A stretch of DNA of 64,000 nt from Verrucomicrobiales bacterium (lineage in GTDB: Bacteria > Verrucomicrobiota > Verrucomicrobiia > Verrucomicrobiales > DEV007), in contig JARGNG010000015.1 of NCBI GenBank assembly GCA_029213265.1, forward strand, positions 1 through 64,000, written 5' to 3'. Under the pieces are notes generated by a model. The model saw only the letters and a list, made by a program, of their open reading frames with translations. It was not told the origin of the DNA and did no database searches. The stretch's first letter is position 1. Every line of letters begins with the position of its first letter. This document shows positions 61,038-64,000 of the stretch, piece after piece. Position numbers and translations under genes: made by a program.

Positions 61038-61910
61038 CTAGTTACCGGTTTTTCCCTCCGGACTTTTCGTGACAAAATAATATTCTTCCAACATCGACAG
61101 GCTGATCTCGCTCAGCTCTTTGATGTCCTCTTCAGAGATGCCTCCTTTGTCGGTAATGATTGCCTCCATACGCGCGAGCCCGGTGAGGATGGTCCGTATT
61201 TGAGGCGATGATTTGGAAGGCCCTTTCATGCTGCCGAGCATCTCCCGGAAATACGTAATCAAACCGGGCTGGTTGAGAAGCTCCGCCTTGTCTTCGCGAA
61301 ACGCTTCGCGAATAAGGGTCGTTACCACATTCGTTCCGCGTAACCATCCGCCCAGACTGACGAGTTCGGACAATTCATCATCCCGGAGCTTTTCCATCGT
61401 CATTCGAACCGTCTGCTGGGTGGAATCAAGTTCCTCCCGAACCCGCTCCCAATCGCGACTCCCGGCCGCCTCGATGATGGCAAGGCTGTGAGGCCTCACC
61501 GCATTCGCAAGTCCCAGTGACTCGGAAACACTCAACACCTCACGTCCGATCTTTTGAATTTCCTCCCCGCTTTTCGCCTGCACGGCAATAAAGCCTTCGC
61601 CAACGAGGCTACCGAAGGTCAATGCCAGGATCGCCCGCTCAGTGGTGTCCCCCGTTGATTCGGGAATCGAAATGGCACCCGTCCAGTTCGGCTCGTCAAG
61701 CTTGCCGAGCACCGCAAAAATCTCCGCTGGAATCGGAACGACAACCTTGTCGACAATTTCTCCCGGAAAATTCGAGAGATCAATCCGCTCCGGTGCACCA
61801 ACTCCCTCCTGAGCAAAAAGAGAACCACCGACCATGGCAATGGCAATGGCAGCGACTGCGACTGCGACACCTTCGCGTTGGAATGGAAAAGAATGGAAAA
61901 ACCGTTTCAT
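61038..61910 (-). CDS. Exported helical protein of unknown function
   Basis: The ATG at 61910 (290 aa) follows another in-frame ATG at 61913. A signal region (GVAVAVAAIAIAMVGGSLFAQ) precedes a mature part of mainly helical character: IQKIGREVLSVSESLGLAN, RVREELDSTQQTVRMTMEKL, GGISEEDIKELSEISLSM. No known domain is recognised. It is first in a two-gene unit with the beta-sandwich-like protein at 60515-61030, a hint that the two act together in the periplasm. Confidence 0.65.
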   Translation of the reverse strand: MKRFFHSFPFQREGVAVAVAAIAIAMVGGSLFAQEGVGAPERIDLSNFPGEIVDKVVVPIPAEIFAVLGKLDEPNWTGAISIPESTGDTTERAILALTFGSLVGEGFIAVQAKSGEEIQKIGREVLSVSESLGLANAVRPHSLAIIEAAGSRDWERVREELDSTQQTVRMTMEKLRDDELSELVSLGGWLRGTNVVTTLIREAFREDKAELLNQPGLITYFREMLGSMKGPSKSSPQIRTILTGLARMEAIITDKGGISEEDIKELSEISLSMLEEYYFVTKSPEGKTGN

Positions 61911-61984
61911 CATAGGGTCTGCTAAAACTATCGCAGAAAACAAGCGGGGATCAAGAAACGCCTGTGGCCGTTGCGGGTTGCAAA

Positions 61985-62947
61985 TTACGTGGTCTCAAGG
62001 GCATTCTTTCGAAGCTTTTCGCAGTATTCCCCGATTCGGTGATTCCGCAGCCAGGAGGGAGGAGACTGAAACTCCTGCGCAAAAGCCCGGATCGGAAACG
62101 GAAGCCGGTTTTCCTCCTCCGCATCGGCGAATCGGGAAAGTTCGGAATTTTCGCTAAGAACGCGGGCCCCCGATCCGTGATTCAAAATCCGCTCCTGTAG
62201 TTTGAGATCCGGCAACGGAAGGCGTGGAACGAGGTCGGTGTCATTCACAATACGCCACACCTCTGTGGGCTCCAACAACCGGTAAAAAGACTCATTTCCC
62301 ACTTTCGGAGAACCAAACGTGCAGACGAGATCCGGTTTTGCCACGGCTCCCGCAATCATTGCCAAAGCTCCTCCCAGAGAATGCCCCGTGAAAATCCACG
62401 GGCGCGGCAACTGTTCCAGCGTCGGTAGAAGCCGGGGCCAGATCCTTTTGAAGAAGACGTAGAATCCTGAATGGACGTGGGCACCGTCCAGGCTGTCTTC
62501 TTCCAGAAACCTCTTCCATCCGTGCGGTCGGATCACCAGGTTCATCACCCACTGGCGCGTCTTGTTGGTTCCCCGAAAGCAGAGAATGGTTCCCCCCGCC
62601 CCGTCGGAACGACGGTAAATCGACGCGTGATTCCCGGTCTTATGAATGGAGAGTTCTTCGACAAACGGACTTCGCTCCGAAAGGAAATCCTCCCGGTGAG
62701 GCAGCACTCCCCGCCGGTCCCTCGGAAGTTCCTTTTGATCAGGAGTGTAGGCCGTTCGGCAGAGTTCAGCCAACCACCACGCCTGTGCCGGAGTGAACCT
62801 GAGATCGGAAAAATCGAATTCCGGCATCCCGCCCCATCCGTCGAAAAACTTTTCTTCGGGATCGAGTCCAAAGACGCCGTCCCACTCCGCGAAACGGAGC
62901 CTTGCCTGGCGCTGCCAATACCGGGTATGAACTTTGAGAAGCCTCAT
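61985..62947 (-). CDS. Class 3 lipase family protein
   Basis: The 320-aa product has the alpha/beta-hydrolase class 3 lipase pattern: ILCFRGTNKTRQWVMNL (oxyanion region), the nucleophile elbow FTGHSLGGALAMIAG, FGSPKVGN, the acid residue in VNDTDLVPRLPLP and the catalytic His near the C terminus in LRNHRIGEYCEKL. There is no signal peptide, so it may act in the cytoplasm or be exported otherwise. It precedes the two exported hypothetical genes on the same strand and lies 10 bp after surE. Confidence 0.88.
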   Translation of the reverse strand: MRLLKVHTRYWQRQARLRFAEWDGVFGLDPEEKFFDGWGGMPEFDFSDLRFTPAQAWWLAELCRTAYTPDQKELPRDRRGVLPHREDFLSERSPFVEELSIHKTGNHASIYRRSDGAGGTILCFRGTNKTRQWVMNLVIRPHGWKRFLEEDSLDGAHVHSGFYVFFKRIWPRLLPTLEQLPRPWIFTGHSLGGALAMIAGAVAKPDLVCTFGSPKVGNESFYRLLEPTEVWRIVNDTDLVPRLPLPDLKLQERILNHGSGARVLSENSELSRFADAEEENRLPFPIRAFAQEFQSPPSWLRNHRIGEYCEKLRKNALETT

Positions 62948-62957
62948 TCGCTGGAGT

Positions 62958-63653
62958 TTACACCTGAACTTTGCTCAAGGCGATATCTCCTCCGAAACAA
63001 ACCGCCACGTCACTCCCGGGGCGACGGGGACGCTCATGATAGTCTCCGGCGTAAACAAGTTCATTGGTTCCCACCTGTTCATAAACGACCTGTAGTGGAT
63101 GTTTTTCCTGCTCGCAGGCAACCAGTTCCGGCTCCCGATCGCCCGGTGCCGGATGAGGCAAATTGACCGTCCAGAGATCGCCCGTCTCGAAGGTATCTTC
63201 GAGGATTTCCCGAAAGGCACGCTCGCACCGCTCTGCTGCCACATCCCAGTTCAACTCGAGACCTCGTTTCATAAAATGGGAAAAGGCCACGCCGGGAATG
63301 CCGGCAAAAGCGGCTTCGCGAACCGCGGCGACCGTTCCGGAAATCACGAAGTCATGCCTCCCAAGATTGCCTCCATGATTGATTCCCGACAGCACCCAAT
63401 CCGGCCGCGCCGGCATGAGATGGGCCAGTGCGACCCGCGTGCAATCAGCCGGGGTTCCATCGACGGCAAAAGTGCGCTCCCCTCTTTCTTCAAACCGGAT
63501 CGGCAAATTCGTCGTCACACGATGCCCGATCTCCGACATTTGTGTGGCCGGAGCCACAACCCAGAGCTCTTCGAAAAACGGCTTTGCCATTTTCCGCAGG
63601 GCAGTGATTCCGTCTGCTTCAATTCCGTCGTCGTTGGTGATCAGCGCGATCAT
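62958..63653 (-). CDS. surE: 5'/3'-nucleotidase SurE
   Basis: SurE is a metal-dependent nucleotidase that also removes damaged nucleotides in the stationary phase. The ATG at 63653 (231-232 aa) gives MIALITNDDGIEADGITALR with the Asp-Asp metal pair; VVAPATQMSEIGH, FAVDGTPADCTRVALAHLM and VLSGINHGGNLG complete the family motifs. A surE/lipase transcription unit is likely (10-bp gap). The gene diverges from psd. Confidence 0.95.
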   Translation of the reverse strand: MIALITNDDGIEADGITALRKMAKPFFEELWVVAPATQMSEIGHRVTTNLPIRFEERGERTFAVDGTPADCTRVALAHLMPARPDWVLSGINHGGNLGRHDFVISGTVAAVREAAFAGIPGVAFSHFMKRGLELNWDVAAERCERAFREILEDTFETGDLWTVNLPHPAPGDREPELVACEQEKHPLQVVYEQVGTNELVYAGDYHERPRRPGSDVAVCFGGDIALSKVQV

Positions 63654-63714
63654 AATTTTTTCCATCCGGCAAAACCACTTTGCTCTCATCCGGTCTCAGG
63701 TCTATCCATGAACC

Positions 63715-64000
63715 GTGAAAGAAAGGCAAGAACTGGTTTACTATGATCGATACGGGCAGCAACTCGAATCGGAAGGAATCTATGGAGAAACCCCCCTTCG
63801 CTTTGCCTACGAAACGGCCCTGGGTCGAATCTGCCTGGAAAGTGCTTTTAAGCGCCCCTGGTTTTCCGCGCTCTATGGCCGCTGGGCCGACTGCAGCTGT
63901 TCAAAAAAGGAAGTGCTTCCGTTCATCGAACGCTTCGGTCTCGATCCCGAAGAGTTTGTCGACGCCCCGGAATCGTTTTCCTCTTTCAACGAATTTTTCT
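63715..64000 (+). CDS. psd: Phosphatidylserine decarboxylase (partial, runs off the window)
   Basis: From GTG 63715 (no earlier in-frame start; a stop lies just upstream), the frame reads VKERQELVYYDRYGQQLESE, then GIYGETPLRFAYETALGRI, FSALYGRWADCSCSKKEVLP and FSSFNEFF, matching the N-terminal part of the group of phosphatidylserine decarboxylases that make phosphatidylethanolamine. The catalytic GST/LGST cleavage site lies beyond the window end, so only about a third is visible. The reading frame is open to the last base. Confidence 0.85.
   Translation, partial: MKERQELVYYDRYGQQLESEGIYGETPLRFAYETALGRICLESAFKRPWFSALYGRWADCSCSKKEVLPFIERFGLDPEEFVDAPESFSSFNEFF

Overview
The window looks like chromosomal DNA of a Gram-negative member of the PVC group, most likely Verrucomicrobiota. 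Evidence for this: an outer-membrane assembly and lipid A block (bamA, ompH/skp, lpxD), an outer-membrane secretin, an exported SHD1-type cysteine-peptidase-like protein, a large exported protein ending in a c-type heme domain of the kind common in this group, and many exported proteins of unknown function. The assignment is inferred from gene content only. Almost all of the window is dense housekeeping sequence. I saw no tRNA, rRNA, CRISPR array, transposase, prophage or defence island.

Layout: (1) 0-3.3 kb, two tandem exported HtrA-like genes, the second of which has lost catalytic residues. (2) 3.4-7.4 kb, rpmH-rnpA-yidD-yidC-jag, the ribosome/RNase P/membrane-insertion block without dnaA beside it, then an rpoZ-like gene. 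(3) 7.5-15.5 kb, uvrB, a CPBP membrane protease, an EF-P gene, an M50-like membrane metalloprotease, a TPR protein with a gluzincin-type domain, and a kinase-like gene that appears frameshifted. (4) 15.6-20.2 kb, scpA-scpB-pheA on the plus strand and eno-ftsB on the minus strand. (5) 20.3-21.9 kb, small membrane and lipoprotein genes. (6) 22.0-34.5 kb, an 11-gene complex I operon, nuoD to nuoN, without nuoABC; a CRP-family-like dyad lies just upstream. (7) 34.6-40.0 kb, three large exported proteins. (8) 40.1-47.1 kb, xseB-dxs facing an orphan gspD, then rpe-xseA. (9) 47.2-50.9 kb, tadA, a beta-CASP metallo-hydrolase, and (minus strand) lpxD and ompH, followed by bamA to 53.3 kb. (10) 53.6-64.0 kb, ruvB, a membrane protein, a PhoD-like phosphatase, glnD, phoH, two exported hypothetical proteins, a class 3 lipase, surE, and the start of psd running off the window.

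Functional themes are envelope biogenesis (yidC, bamA, skp, lpxD, gspD, psd), respiration (nuoD-N), DNA repair and segregation (uvrB, ruvB, xseA/xseB, scpA/scpB), isoprenoid and aromatic biosynthesis (dxs, pheA), central carbon metabolism (eno, rpe) and nitrogen signalling (glnD). Many start codons have no Shine-Dalgarno sequence and follow a pyrimidine-rich tract directly. The strongest leads are the TGTGA-N6-TCACA palindrome before nuoD, the HtrA protease/pseudoprotease pair, the single-base frameshift in the kinase-like gene, and a textbook terminator wedged between ompH and lpxD.
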